Below the pieces are notes generated by a model. That model saw only the letters and a list, made by a program, of their open reading frames with translations, was not told where the DNA came from and made no database searches. From Candidatus Heimdallarchaeota archaeon (lineage in GTDB: Archaea; Asgardarchaeota; Heimdallarchaeia; Heimdallarchaeales; Kariarchaeaceae), in the NCBI GenBank assembly GCA_026702845.1, contig JADCLS010000002.1, positions 1-64,000 on the forward strand: a stretch of 64,000 nucleotides of DNA, read 5' to 3'. Positions 27,394 through 36,541 of the stretch are shown piece after piece; positions within the stretch are counted from its first letter, which is position 1, and every line of letters starts with the position of its first letter. The translations under genes and the position numbers were made by a program.

Positions 27394-28611
27394 ATGGAAA
27401 TTTGGCCTTCAGATCTAGATTTTGGAATATTAGGGTATTCTTTCTCGTCACCAATCGGTGGTAAAATAAAACAACAACCCGAAGATTTCCTTGTTACTGA
27501 AATTGATTCCATTACTAATAGACCACTGCCTCGACCTCCAAAACCAATGTATGAACACGGGGATGAAGGTGGGCTATACCTAGTTGGACGAGTATGGAAA
27601 CGAGATATGGATCAAGCTAAAATGTTTCATCATCTGAAAAGAATTTTCAAGGTACAAGAGACAGATCTCTCAACTGCAGGGATTAAAGATAAAAAAGCCA
27701 TCACCACCCAGTTATTCTCAGTGTTTCAACCAAATACTATCCCTAATGACCCTTTGCAGGTCACCCCAGGACTGGAGATAGATTCGTTCAGCTATTACAG
27801 AGAACGGATGTATCCTGGAAGAATGGCAGGAAATGCCTTTGAAATCATTATTAGAGAATGTGATACTCTGAGTACTAAGAATCTTGATGCATTCTTGGAG
27901 TTTACAAATAATGGTATGCTTAATTACTATGGATATCAAAGATTTGGTGGAGAGAGACCCATTACTGCGGAGTTTGGAAAAATGATCTTACAAAAAAACT
28001 ATAAGGAAGCGATTGACCTTTACCTTGGTGGAAAATCTGCGGGGGATGATGAGATCTATCGGAAATTATGGAGAGATACACAAGATCCCAATGAAGTCTT
28101 GATGAATTGGGATAATATCCCTCAGATAGAAAGAGATATTCTTCTATACCTAGCCAAGAAACCAGGCAGATTTGACAATGCGATACAAAAAATACCTGAA
28201 TTTATCATCAACATCTCACAATCAGCATTTATCTCATTACTGTTCAATTATTACCTTTCATACAGAGGAAATGATTTACAACCACTAAAAGCTGAACGAG
28301 TGGTAAATCAGAAACTACCATCATTCACTCCCAGAACAGAGAGGAATATCGAAATTGCCCTTCCATCTAAAAAATGGGATAAAGCCCTAAATGAAATCTG
28401 GAGAGAGGTATTTTCCCGAGTTAAACTCGATCTAAATGATCTCAAAACTATACAACACACATCTAGAAATCTGATGGTATATCCAGCAGATGTGGAAACG
28501 ATAATTTTGGATAATTCTTCTGCTATGCTCTCTTTCCAATTATCAACAGGATCCTATGCTACGACAATATTAAGAGAATTAATGCAAGTAAAACCAATTA
28601 ATCTAATCTAA
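27394..28611 (+). CDS. truD: tRNA pseudouridine(13) synthase TruD
   Basis: 405 residues from ATG 27394. The start is set by GAGGAG at 27382-27387, 6 nt upstream; the frame is open further back but that part overlaps pth2 in another frame. TruD isomerises U13 of tRNA. The catalytic motif is STAGIKDKKAITTQ with Asp99. Also seen are KQQPEDFLVTE, AGNAFEIIIR and NYYGYQRFGG. The archaeal/eukaryotic Pus7 insertion is modest. It converges on the NusA-like gene with a 4-bp overlap. Confidence 0.93.
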   Translation: MEIWPSDLDFGILGYSFSSPIGGKIKQQPEDFLVTEIDSITNRPLPRPPKPMYEHGDEGGLYLVGRVWKRDMDQAKMFHHLKRIFKVQETDLSTAGIKDKKAITTQLFSVFQPNTIPNDPLQVTPGLEIDSFSYYRERMYPGRMAGNAFEIIIRECDTLSTKNLDAFLEFTNNGMLNYYGYQRFGGERPITAEFGKMILQKNYKEAIDLYLGGKSAGDDEIYRKLWRDTQDPNEVLMNWDNIPQIERDILLYLAKKPGRFDNAIQKIPEFIINISQSAFISLLFNYYLSYRGNDLQPLKAERVVNQKLPSFTPRTERNIEIALPSKKWDKALNEIWREVFSRVKLDLNDLKTIQHTSRNLMVYPADVETIILDNSSAMLSFQLSTGSYATTILRELMQVKPINLI

Positions 28612-29117
28612 TTAAATATGAAATGTGTATTCATCCCAAGAATCGAAAGTGTAACCTGAGACGCCTCATCAGAGCTGATCTTTAATCTATCCTTATCCTC
28701 TTTTTTGAAGATAACCTTGATTTCCTTAGTACCATCAGGGGGGATAATCACAGTGCTGTTACTTACTGGTTTAATCGGTTCAACTAAGTTTTCAATCAAT
28801 ACCTTGGAACTTTTGGTTTTCTCTAGATAAGTTAACCCACGGGTACCTCTAAGTGAGAAATGTTCCATTAATTGAGCGTTTACACGTAACAATTTATCCA
28901 ATTGGCCTTTCTTCACCATGATAAATATGTGTTCCTCTGTCTCAATTATTTTCAGCACTGTCAAATCACTTAGGAACTTATTTGATTTTGCAAGATTCAT
29001 CAATATTTTTCCAAATTCGACATCGATTTCAGTAATGTCCCCAGCATTCATGGCATCTTGACATTTATTACATAGTTTATTTGTGCTGATGCACATACGA
29101 TCCAAGGTTAATTTCAA
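28608..29117 (-). CDS. NusA-like KH-type RNA-binding protein (archaeal)
   Basis: 169 residues. The N-terminus has C9, C16 and C19 in CISTNKLCNKC followed by ITEIDVEFGKILMNLAK. I recognise this as the start of the archaeal NusA-related single-KH family (typically CxxCxxKxG..CxxC..GE). The middle (EEHIFIMVKKGQLDKLLRVN) occupies the KH region, but the GxxG loop is not obvious. The last 50 residues are a strand-rich extension (STVIIPPDGTKEIKVIFKK). The likely role is in transcription or RNA binding. Confidence 0.6.
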   Translation of the reverse strand: MKLTLDRMCISTNKLCNKCQDAMNAGDITEIDVEFGKILMNLAKSNKFLSDLTVLKIIETEEHIFIMVKKGQLDKLLRVNAQLMEHFSLRGTRGLTYLEKTKSSKVLIENLVEPIKPVSNSTVIIPPDGTKEIKVIFKKEDKDRLKISSDEASQVTLSILGMNTHFIFN

Positions 29118-29283
29118 AAATATAATCTCCTATTCTACAAATAATATTTATGTGTTAATGTATTTAAAGATAGAGAACTCAAACATTTGCATTGTCTGAT
29201 TACACTACCCATACAATATTCTCTTATCGTAGAAGTATTCATCTAGGAACATCCTTTTGAAGGAGTACTCAAAAATCAATTTA

Positions 29284-30282
29284 ATGAAATATGCACCTCT
29301 TGTGGATCTACATGGCAGGAAAATAAACTCCATGAGGATCTCTGTGACTGATAGGTGTAATTTCCGCTGTGTATATTGCATGCCTGACGGTGTGGAATGG
29401 ACCGATCATGAGAATATTCTCAGCTATGAGGAGATTCTAAGAATAATTGACATTGTTGTTAACTCAGGAGTATCAAAGATTCGCCTTACAGGTGGAGAAC
29501 CTACTATACGTAAGGATTTCGTTTCTTTTTGCCGGATGCTCAAACAGGAGTTTCCAAATATCGATCTAGCAATCACTACAAATGGACATTCTCTGGTGAA
29601 ACTTGCTCGAGATTTACGTGATGCAGGGGTGGATAGGTTGAATATTTCTCTAGATATTCTAGAGAAGGATAAATTCGAAGTTGTAACCCAACGTAAACAT
29701 TTCGATTCGGTGTTGGAAGGCATTGATCTGGCGTTAGAACTAGGCTTTAAGATTAAAATCAATGCGGTATCAATGAAAAATTTTAATGATGATCCAATTA
29801 GTCTACAGCAGTTTGTAGAATATTCCAGAATAAGGGACCTCCCCATCCGATTTATTGAATTGATGCCTTTTACAGGTAATGCATGGTCTAGCAATCGCTT
29901 TATTTCCTCTGCCGAGTTGCGTGAGAATATAGGCAAAATATCTCCTTTGAGTAAACTGGAAATGGAGGAGCAATCACAAACCTCGAGAGATTATCAAACA
30001 CAAGATGGTGCCAAGTTTGGATTTATTTCCTCAGTATCCGAATCTTTTTGCCAATACTGTGATCGGATACGATTAACAGCAGATGGAAATATTCGGCCAT
30101 GTCTGCATGATGACAAGGAATACCCCCTTAGGGATAAGATGAGAACAGGAGCAACAGATGAAGAGCTTCTTGAAATCATCAGAGCCGGATTGAGCAAAAA
30201 ATGGAAAGAACATCCTGATTTTCTCGAAATGAATTACAAACCACCCTTATCAGATAGATCCATGGTGCTCATTGGTGGCTAA
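29284..30282 (+). CDS. moaA: GTP 3',8-cyclase MoaA (radical SAM)
   Basis: 333 residues from ATG 29284; a TTG at 29257 would add nine residues. MoaA starts molybdopterin synthesis from GTP. The radical-SAM motif CNFRCVYC is followed by MPDGVEW. The GGE motif is LTGGEPTIRKD. The second cluster is provided by FCQYCDRIRLTADGNIRPCL. The chain ends in IGG, the conserved C-terminal Gly-Gly needed for GTP cyclisation. It is separated from the moaCBE operon but uses the same pathway. The gene ends 11 bp before the GTPase repeat. Confidence 0.96.
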   Translation: MKYAPLVDLHGRKINSMRISVTDRCNFRCVYCMPDGVEWTDHENILSYEEILRIIDIVVNSGVSKIRLTGGEPTIRKDFVSFCRMLKQEFPNIDLAITTNGHSLVKLARDLRDAGVDRLNISLDILEKDKFEVVTQRKHFDSVLEGIDLALELGFKIKINAVSMKNFNDDPISLQQFVEYSRIRDLPIRFIELMPFTGNAWSSNRFISSAELRENIGKISPLSKLEMEEQSQTSRDYQTQDGAKFGFISSVSESFCQYCDRIRLTADGNIRPCLHDDKEYPLRDKMRTGATDEELLEIIRAGLSKKWKEHPDFLEMNYKPPLSDRSMVLIGG

Positions 30283-30293
30283 TTAATTTGAAT

Positions 30294-30749
30294 TTAATAA
30301 TCATCTTGAGAATTAATCCATTTAGTTATAGATCCACGTAGTTCTTTGAATGCTTCTTTAACATTGAAACCAGTTTTAGCACTGGTTTTCACCAGAGATA
30401 CATTAAAACGATCTCCTAATTTTTCTACTAGACTATTTTTGTACTCCTCTACTCTGGCAAATTCAATATGAGTACCTTCCTCGTAGAGATCCATCTTAGT
30501 TGCTATGAGTACTATAGGAACTCCTTCTGTGTGAGTGTGTCTACGGAGTTCATCAACCCATTTATCCAGATTCTCAAATGTTTCCAAACGAGTAACATCG
30601 AAACATAGTAATGCACCGAAGGCACCCTGATAGAATACTGGTCGCACATTGCTGAATTTAGGTTGCCCTGCAAGATCCCAGATACTCCACTTGTATGTAG
30701 CAATCTCACCATTCTCCTCGATTTCTTCAGAAAAGTAGGCAAAATCGGC
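30294..30749 (-). pseudogene. truncated copy of small GTPase gene (3' part, codons 49 to stop)
   Basis: This 456-bp segment matches 35115-35570 with a constant offset of 4,821 bp and six mismatches, all synonymous (TAA instead of TGA as stop, TAT/TAC, GGA/GGC, GTA/GTG, AAT/AAC, TTT/TTC). It holds codons 49-199 and the stop of the full GTPase but lacks the P-loop and switch I. The boundary at 30749/30750 is sharp. A GTG inside could start a 117-residue peptide, but it would not bind GTP. It probably marks the original 3' end of the gene, cut off by insertion of the island. Confidence 0.88.
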
Positions 30750-30848
30750 TCAATTTTTAGACAATCTGGATATTTTGATATTAGTTTATTTAGTACAAAT
30801 TGAAGAGAGAAAGAAAACCCTTAATAGTTAAAAGGTAAAAGAAATTAT

Positions 30849-33575
30849 ATGGTTTTATCAATTATTGAGTTTTTTCAGCAGTTAGAAAATTCTGAGTATG
30901 ATGAATTGAGGGAATGGCAGGAAATTTTCCTAGAAAACTATTCAGAGATTATAAATAATGTAGATATTTTAGGATTAAAGATTCCAACTGGACTAGGGAA
31001 AACTTTGCTTAGCCTTCTAATTGCAGAATATGAGAGATCGATAAAAGGAAATGCTGTGTTGATTGTAACCTGGACTTATGCTCTAGCAGATCAATTAAAA
31101 ACACATGCAAGTAAATTTGGCTTTAAAGCAGGTGTAATTAAAGGTAGAAAATATGAGCCAATAAGCACAAGAGATGCTAAGCTTGGTAAAATCAGAAGAA
31201 AACAAATCATAGGAATTACTAGTTACAGTGGTTTTTTGACAATAAAGGAAATATCGAATATTGATGTAGTTATAATAGATGATGCAGATTTGTTTCTTGA
31301 ACAGTATAATACTGATTACCAATTTAAAATCCCTCTTTATAGCTTTGCAGATCTAAAATTCCATATAAACGAATTATTGAAAAATGATATTTATGAATCA
31401 AATATCAAAAATCTAGACAATGATTACAAATTAATATACTTTGATCAACAACAAGACCTATTATCAGTTGTGAATGATGCCTTGCAATCTAAAGATGATA
31501 TGAGTAAAAGTACAGATACAATAATTAGGGACCTTTTTTGGAGAATTCATCATAATGGATATCCTCAGCTCGGGAATTTATTTTTAACAAACGGGACATA
31601 TTTATTTATTCAACCTTATATTCCTATTGGATCTAAGAACAAATTACTTATAGAAACTGAAAAAATAATTTTAATGAGTGCAACTTTAGGAGATAATGAA
31701 AGATTATCTTGGGAATTAGGTATACCAAATAAAGAACTTGAAATAATTGATGAAAACTATTTATCAGAAAAAGGAGTAAAAAATCGAGATCTGAGAAATG
31801 GTACAAAATTGATATTACCTGTGAATGATTTTGAGGTTACTATTGAGGATACGACACAGTTGTATGCACATGCAATTGTTGAATTGATGAAACATTTTGA
31901 CAAAATTCTCATCATACTCAATAAGATAGAAGAATTTAATTTACTAAAATTATTTCTGAATGAATATTTTAAATTAAATCCTGAAAAGAGCAGAAGGATT
32001 GTTCAATTTAATGAAAAAAGTGATTTAGAGCATTTTGAATCTTTAGAAAAGGGTTTTCTTATTTCTGCAGGACAATATTTTGGAATTGATTTACCAAATA
32101 ATGACTGTAAATGTATTGTCATTCCAAATTTACCTTTTACTATTGATGTTAGAGATAAATTAGATCGATTTATATTGCAAAATGAGGATTATTTATTTGA
32201 AAGAATAGCTAGAAGATTTACCCAAGCTGTTGGAAGGTTAAACAGGTCAAAAGACCACAATTCTGTTTGTTTTATTTTTGATCCTCAATATTCTAAGGAA
32301 ATTCGATTATTAGACACATGGTCAAATTATTTACCCATTCAAATCCTTGCAGAAAGCGAATTTGCATTAAGAGAAATGGAAAAAAGATCAGATAAACTTA
32401 GACTCTCAGATGCTATTGAGATCTCACAAAAATTCTTAAAAAAAGGATTTTTGTCTTATTTAAATGATATTGATAGTGAGAAAAAAATAATTTCTACAAA
32501 TATTAAGAAGAAAAAAGTTGCTTATAAGGCAGGTTTTGATGATGAGATAGAGGCGTGGAATAAATTATATATCGGAAATTACACAATTGCTAGTGAACTA
32601 TTTCAAGATGCTAGAACTCAAATAAGGAATTCAATTAATAATAATACAGATTCAACAATATCTAGTAGAATGGCATTTAATCTCTATATGGCTGCGTCTA
32701 GTGAATATTTTGCATGGCAAAAAGGTATTGAAGGTGTAGATCAAACATCAGTAAAAAATCTATTAGCTTTAGCTCAACGAACAGCAGATTCAATTGAATG
32801 GTTTCAAAAATTAAATCAGATACCTTTAATTAAAGAAAATTTTGATACAAGTGTGAAATTAAAAACAGAAAAATCTATTGGAGACCCTAAGGATTTCTTT
32901 CATCCAATTTTTTGGAATCATGAATTATTAGAAGAAGAAATAAAATTAGAGATCAAAAAATATTTTTCCTATATTGATCAATATTTAATATCTAATGATG
33001 AAAAGTACATGTCCAATGTTTTTAATGTACAATTTCATACTATGATTGAGGATATTCTGAAAAAGGTATTGGTTAGGTTTGAAGACTTTCTAGATGAAAA
33101 TTTTGATGATTCAAAATTATGTCTTGGAGACATTTTAACTGAAATGAGTAAAATTTATCTTACCAGTAAACCCACCAAAAGTGTTTGGTCTTCTGAGAGT
33201 GAAAACCCTGGATATTTCAGGAATAAATTTATACATAGAGAATCAAAGATTTCGAATTTTGATGAATTGGTAGAGGCCTTACACAGAATATCAAAGGGAT
33301 TCGAATACATTTTTCGAGATATTGTTGAATTTGAATTTATTTATAATAATACTAAAGATAGCCATTATACTGAAGTAAATAAATTAAGCGATTATAAAAA
33401 TTTACGAGATGATGAAAAACAAGATAAATTTCTAAGACATAGAGCTAATTTTAGAGATGATGAAGAATATGTCAAAATAAATTGGAATGAGAAAGAAAAC
33501 AAAATTACTGATATTATATTAATCCTAAAAGAAAGAAGGAAAATCTGTGAATTAAAATTTCTAAACAATAATTAA
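30849..33575 (+). CDS. DinG/XPD-like superfamily 2 helicase with C-terminal HEPN-type motif
   Basis: 908 residues. The helicase motifs in order are: I (Walker A) IPTGLGKT 45-52, II IIDDAD with D144-D147, III MSAT 276-279, a DinG-like motif V region (SAGQYFGIDLPN), and VI QAVGRLNR 459-466 with arginine fingers R463 and R466. No iron-sulfur cysteines lie between motifs I and II, unlike XPD. The C-terminal third is helical and contains R791-NKFI-H796, matching the HEPN Rx4H nuclease signature in a typical context (YFRNKFIHRE). The likely role is a nucleic-acid translocase with an RNase domain in a defence system. A TTAATA box sits about 28 bp before ATG 30849. The nuclease gene follows 133 bp downstream on the same strand. 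Confidence 0.72.
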   Translation: MVLSIIEFFQQLENSEYDELREWQEIFLENYSEIINNVDILGLKIPTGLGKTLLSLLIAEYERSIKGNAVLIVTWTYALADQLKTHASKFGFKAGVIKGRKYEPISTRDAKLGKIRRKQIIGITSYSGFLTIKEISNIDVVIIDDADLFLEQYNTDYQFKIPLYSFADLKFHINELLKNDIYESNIKNLDNDYKLIYFDQQQDLLSVVNDALQSKDDMSKSTDTIIRDLFWRIHHNGYPQLGNLFLTNGTYLFIQPYIPIGSKNKLLIETEKIILMSATLGDNERLSWELGIPNKELEIIDENYLSEKGVKNRDLRNGTKLILPVNDFEVTIEDTTQLYAHAIVELMKHFDKILIILNKIEEFNLLKLFLNEYFKLNPEKSRRIVQFNEKSDLEHFESLEKGFLISAGQYFGIDLPNNDCKCIVIPNLPFTIDVRDKLDRFILQNEDYLFERIARRFTQAVGRLNRSKDHNSVCFIFDPQYSKEIRLLDTWSNYLPIQILAESEFALREMEKRSDKLRLSDAIEISQKFLKKGFLSYLNDIDSEKKIISTNIKKKKVAYKAGFDDEIEAWNKLYIGNYTIASELFQDARTQIRNSINNNTDSTISSRMAFNLYMAASSEYFAWQKGIEGVDQTSVKNLLALAQRTADSIEWFQKLNQIPLIKENFDTSVKLKTEKSIGDPKDFFHPIFWNHELLEEEIKLEIKKYFSYIDQYLISNDEKYMSNVFNVQFHTMIEDILKKVLVRFEDFLDENFDDSKLCLGDILTEMSKIYLTSKPTKSVWSSESENPGYFRNKFIHRESKISNFDELVEALHRISKGFEYIFRDIVEFEFIYNNTKDSHYTEVNKLSDYKNLRDDEKQDKFLRHRANFRDDEEYVKINWNEKENKITDIILILKERRKICELKFLNNN

Positions 33576-33708
33576 ACAATAGTCAAAATCTGATAGTTAT
33601 CATTGAATATTTTATCTAACTTATCTTAATTAATTGTTATCTTCAAAAGATATTAAAATTTCAGTCAATTTCCAATAGAGAATTAACATCAATTTTAATT
33701 TCTCGAGT

Positions 33709-34953
33709 ATGAGTGGTAGATTTCATCAAAGGGGGGATAATTTCCCCAAACCTACAATACGTAGATTTCAAGAAGAAAGATTTGATTCAACTTATAAAAC
33801 AGAAAGATCAAGTATTTCGAATCTAATTAGTTTAGAAGTTGTTGAACAATACTATAATAAATTACAGAACGTAATTGAAAATGCCTTACTCCCAATAATA
33901 ATTTACGATGAAAAAGTAAAATTATATCAAATAAGAGATGAGTTCGGAAAAATTGTCTTAATTTGGCCTTTGTTGTGTGATAGTTATGATCTAATACACT
34001 TGATTCAAAAGATAATGCCAAATTCATATACAATGGGAGATATATTACCAACCCATCTCAAAATAAATTACATTGATAAGAAAAAATATGGAGGGGCAGT
34101 CCTAGGGGGCATTTTAGAGCTAACTGAAGCTGAATTTATCAATAATAAGAAGTATATTACCAAAGACAAATGGATCCAGTATTTTGATAATTGGAATGAA
34201 GGAGTATTACAGGCAAATCAATATATTAAATCAAGGTTAGAAGACAATTTGATTCGAGAGCTAGAAAAAAGAAAAAATGAATTAGTGGCAATTAACAATA
34301 CATTCAATTCTCTTGGTTTTGAATTGAATACTAAAGAGAATGTTGTATTTGCAGATTTAACTAAAAAGGTCAAAATAAGCAAGTCTAGAGAAAAAAACAG
34401 AATGTCAATTGATCAACCAGAAGTTGTCAAACAATATAAATTTAGACAAAATGATGTTAATTCAGTATTATCAGTCTATAATACGTTAGGGATGGTTTTG
34501 GAATCAGCTGCAAACCATTTTAATGAAATGGAAGAAGAAGCTATCAGATTTATCTACCTTGCTGCCTTGAATTCAGTATTTGAAATTGATGGTCAAGCTG
34601 AGGCGTTCAGAAATAAAGGTAAAACTGATATTCTCATATCACTCCCAGAATATGAAAATACAATAATTACTGAATTCAAAAAGTGGGCTGGCGCATCTAA
34701 CCATAATGAAACATTAATTCAAGCCAAAGGATACAGAACTTGGAGAGATTCTAATTTAATACTAGTAATAATTGTTAATAATGTAAAAATAGCTGATAAA
34801 ATAGAATCTGCTAGGAAAATAATTGAAAAAAGAGAAGATATTATTGGAGTTGTGAAGAAATTGAATTCTGGAATACTTTTGAGTGAACATAGCATAGATG
34901 ATCAATTCGTTAATGTCTACCAACTTTTTGTCCATCTACCTCCATCAGAATGA
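33709..34953 (+). CDS. PD-(D/E)XK nuclease, partner of the helicase-HEPN protein
   Basis: 414 residues. The nuclease core is near residues 290-360: E298 in QAEAFRNKG, D307 in KTDILI, then E322-F-K324 in TEFKKWAG, giving D-x14-E-x-K. The downstream Q338 and GYRTWRDS (341-348) then LVIIV complete the pattern of restriction-type nucleases found in bacterial defence loci (as in ECKFWKG..QL.GYLTWRD). The N-terminal 280 residues are unfamiliar and helix-rich, possibly for target or partner recognition. It is the second gene of the island and probably degrades DNA. It ends 161 bp before the GTPase repeat. Confidence 0.75.
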   Translation: MSGRFHQRGDNFPKPTIRRFQEERFDSTYKTERSSISNLISLEVVEQYYNKLQNVIENALLPIIIYDEKVKLYQIRDEFGKIVLIWPLLCDSYDLIHLIQKIMPNSYTMGDILPTHLKINYIDKKKYGGAVLGGILELTEAEFINNKKYITKDKWIQYFDNWNEGVLQANQYIKSRLEDNLIRELEKRKNELVAINNTFNSLGFELNTKENVVFADLTKKVKISKSREKNRMSIDQPEVVKQYKFRQNDVNSVLSVYNTLGMVLESAANHFNEMEEEAIRFIYLAALNSVFEIDGQAEAFRNKGKTDILISLPEYENTIITEFKKWAGASNHNETLIQAKGYRTWRDSNLILVIIVNNVKIADKIESARKIIEKREDIIGVVKKLNSGILLSEHSIDDQFVNVYQLFVHLPPSE

Positions 34954-35114
34954 AGAATAACTTATTAAAGCAATTATTCAACTATTTTGGGATTGAAGAA
35001 GTATTCAATTTTTAAATTAATTATTTGAATATAAAATCAAAAATAGAATTTTATGTTTTTATATTATCTATGGTTCATTTCATAAAAATCAATCTAACCA
35101 AATTTTTTTACGAT

Positions 35115-35570
35115 TCAGTAATCATCTTGAGAATTAATCCATTTAGTTATAGATCCACGTAGTTCTTTGAATGCTTCTTTAACATTGAAACCAGTTTTAG
35201 CACTGGTTTTCACCAGAGATACATTAAAACGATCTCCTAATTTTTCTACTAGACTATTTTTGTACTCCTCTACTCTGGCAAATTCAATATGAGTACCTTC
35301 CTCGTAGAGATCCATCTTAGTTGCTATGAGTACTATAGGAACGCCTTCTGTGTGAGTGTGTCTACGGAGTTCATCAACCCATTTATCCAGATTCTCAAAT
35401 GTTTCCAAACGAGTAACATCGAAACATAGTAATGCACCGAAGGCACCCTGATAGAACACTGGTCGCACGTTGCTGAATTTAGGTTGCCCTGCAAGATCCC
35501 AGATACTCCACTTGTATGTAGCAATCTCACCATTCTCCTCGATTTCTTCAGAAAAGTAGGCGAAATCGGC
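35115..35570. repeat. 456-bp direct repeat, right copy (inside intact GTPase gene)
   Basis: Codons 49-199 and the stop of the small GTPase. It is identical to 30294-30749 except at six silent positions. The left boundary is at the stop codon (TGA here, TAA in the other copy); the right boundary is 35570, after which this copy continues into codon 48 while the other copy continues into unrelated sequence. Confidence 0.9.
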
Positions 35571-35714
35571 CCCCACGGTGTCCATATACTCCGCTAAGAA
35601 GTGCTCACCCATGTAACGTCTACGGAGATTGGTTTTACCTACTCCGCCGTCTCCTATGAGTAAGACTTTGAATACATACACATTACCTTTGTTTACGCTG
35701 GGTATATCACTCAC
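35115..35714 (-). CDS. Ras/Rab-like small GTPase
   Basis: 199 residues. All G motifs are present: G1 GDGGVGKT (21-28), G2 threonine T46 in MDTVGAD, G3 DLAGQ (73-77), G4 TKMD, G5 TSAK. The RRRYMGEHF and ETFENLDKWVDELRR segments are Rab-like. No C-terminal prenylation cysteine is seen (ends SQDDY), so membrane attachment must differ from eukaryotic Rabs. The start is GTG 35714 with GGTATAATT about 25 bp upstream. Codons 49 to the stop are repeated at 30294-30749. Expanded families of such GTPases are an Asgard hallmark. Confidence 0.92.
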   Translation of the reverse strand: MSDIPSVNKGNVYVFKVLLIGDGGVGKTNLRRRYMGEHFLAEYMDTVGADFAYFSEEIEENGEIATYKWSIWDLAGQPKFSNVRPVFYQGAFGALLCFDVTRLETFENLDKWVDELRRHTHTEGVPIVLIATKMDLYEEGTHIEFARVEEYKNSLVEKLGDRFNVSLVKTSAKTGFNVKEAFKELRGSITKWINSQDDY

Positions 35715-35959
35715 TTATTAATCACTCACTAATTATACCTCACCATCAATCAATATCATATAATAGTTGTTGATCTGCATCTATCTTTTGATGAATTTAT
35801 TAAGGATTCTTTTCGATTTAATAAATATACGTCTTCTAGGAGCATACAAGGAAACCACAATAATTGATGTGGATCTAGGTGTTGTAAGTATTCGACATCA
35901 TCAAATTACTAATAGATCATCTATAATATAAAATAGCGCTAGTAATCCATATAATAAAG

Positions 35960-36490
35960 ATGATCGAGGTAGAAATGAAGTTTAAAGCTGATCATAAACC
36001 GATCCTACAGAAACTGGATGAGCTAAAAGCAGCGTATTGTGGAAAAGAACATAATGCTGATCAGTACTTCAACCACCCTGCGAAGAATTACAAGGAAACA
36101 GATGAAGCATTAAGAATCCGCGAGGTTAATAACCAATTTGAAATTACCTATAAAGGACCTAAATTTAACAGGGAATCTAAAGCAAGGATTGAACAGAATA
36201 TTAATATTGATAATGCAGGCACATTTGAGCAGTTATTACTACATCTAGGGTTTTCCAAGGGTGGCAGGGTGGAAAAAAATCGTTTGATTTGGAAATATGA
36301 CAACATCAAAATTTGCCTAGATTCCGTGTTTTCTCTAGGTGAATTTGTGGAGCTGGAACTAGAAGTGAAATCAGAAGAAGAAATGCCAGAGGCTATAAAG
36401 AGAATCCAAGATCTTTGTACAAAATTCTCTATCGATCCGGGTACACAAATTCTTACATCGTACCTATCTCTACTTGAAAAATCCCAATAA
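35960..36490 (+). CDS. CYTH-domain phosphohydrolase (CyaB/ThTPase-like)
   Basis: 176 residues. The defining ExExK motif is E3-V-E5-M-K7. Further CYTH charges are ALRIREVNNQFEITYKGP, ARIEQNI, VEKNRLIWKY, ICLDSV and GEFVELELEV. These acidic and basic strands form a tunnel that binds organic phosphates and two metal ions. Archaeal CyaB-like proteins may be triphosphatases rather than adenylate cyclases. It is a single gene with ATG 35960 near an AATAA stretch. Confidence 0.85.
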   Translation: MIEVEMKFKADHKPILQKLDELKAAYCGKEHNADQYFNHPAKNYKETDEALRIREVNNQFEITYKGPKFNRESKARIEQNINIDNAGTFEQLLLHLGFSKGGRVEKNRLIWKYDNIKICLDSVFSLGEFVELELEVKSEEEMPEAIKRIQDLCTKFSIDPGTQILTSYLSLLEKSQ

Positions 36491-36541
36491 ATCCACCATA
36501 TCCCCATAATCATTTTAATCATACTGATAAATCAAATCATA

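Larger units (their letters stand above)
30294..35714. mobile_element. putative defence/mobile island inserted in a small-GTPase gene
   Basis: A 4,365-bp block (30750-35114) containing a helicase-HEPN gene and a nuclease gene is flanked on the left by a truncated GTPase 3' end and on the right by the complete gene, whose 3' half is nearly identical. The block is more AT-rich, with more AAA/AAT/TTA codons than its neighbours. No integrase or terminal inverted repeat is seen. The layout is what integration into a gene leaves when the element carries a replacement 3' end. Recombination with another paralogous copy is an alternative. Confidence 0.55.

Noticed and set aside
30512..30742. 76-residue ORF inside the truncated GTPase copy (and its twin at 35333-35533)
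   Set aside because: It is an out-of-frame shadow of the GTPase coding sequence on the same strand, and both copies mirror each other only because the genes are duplicated.
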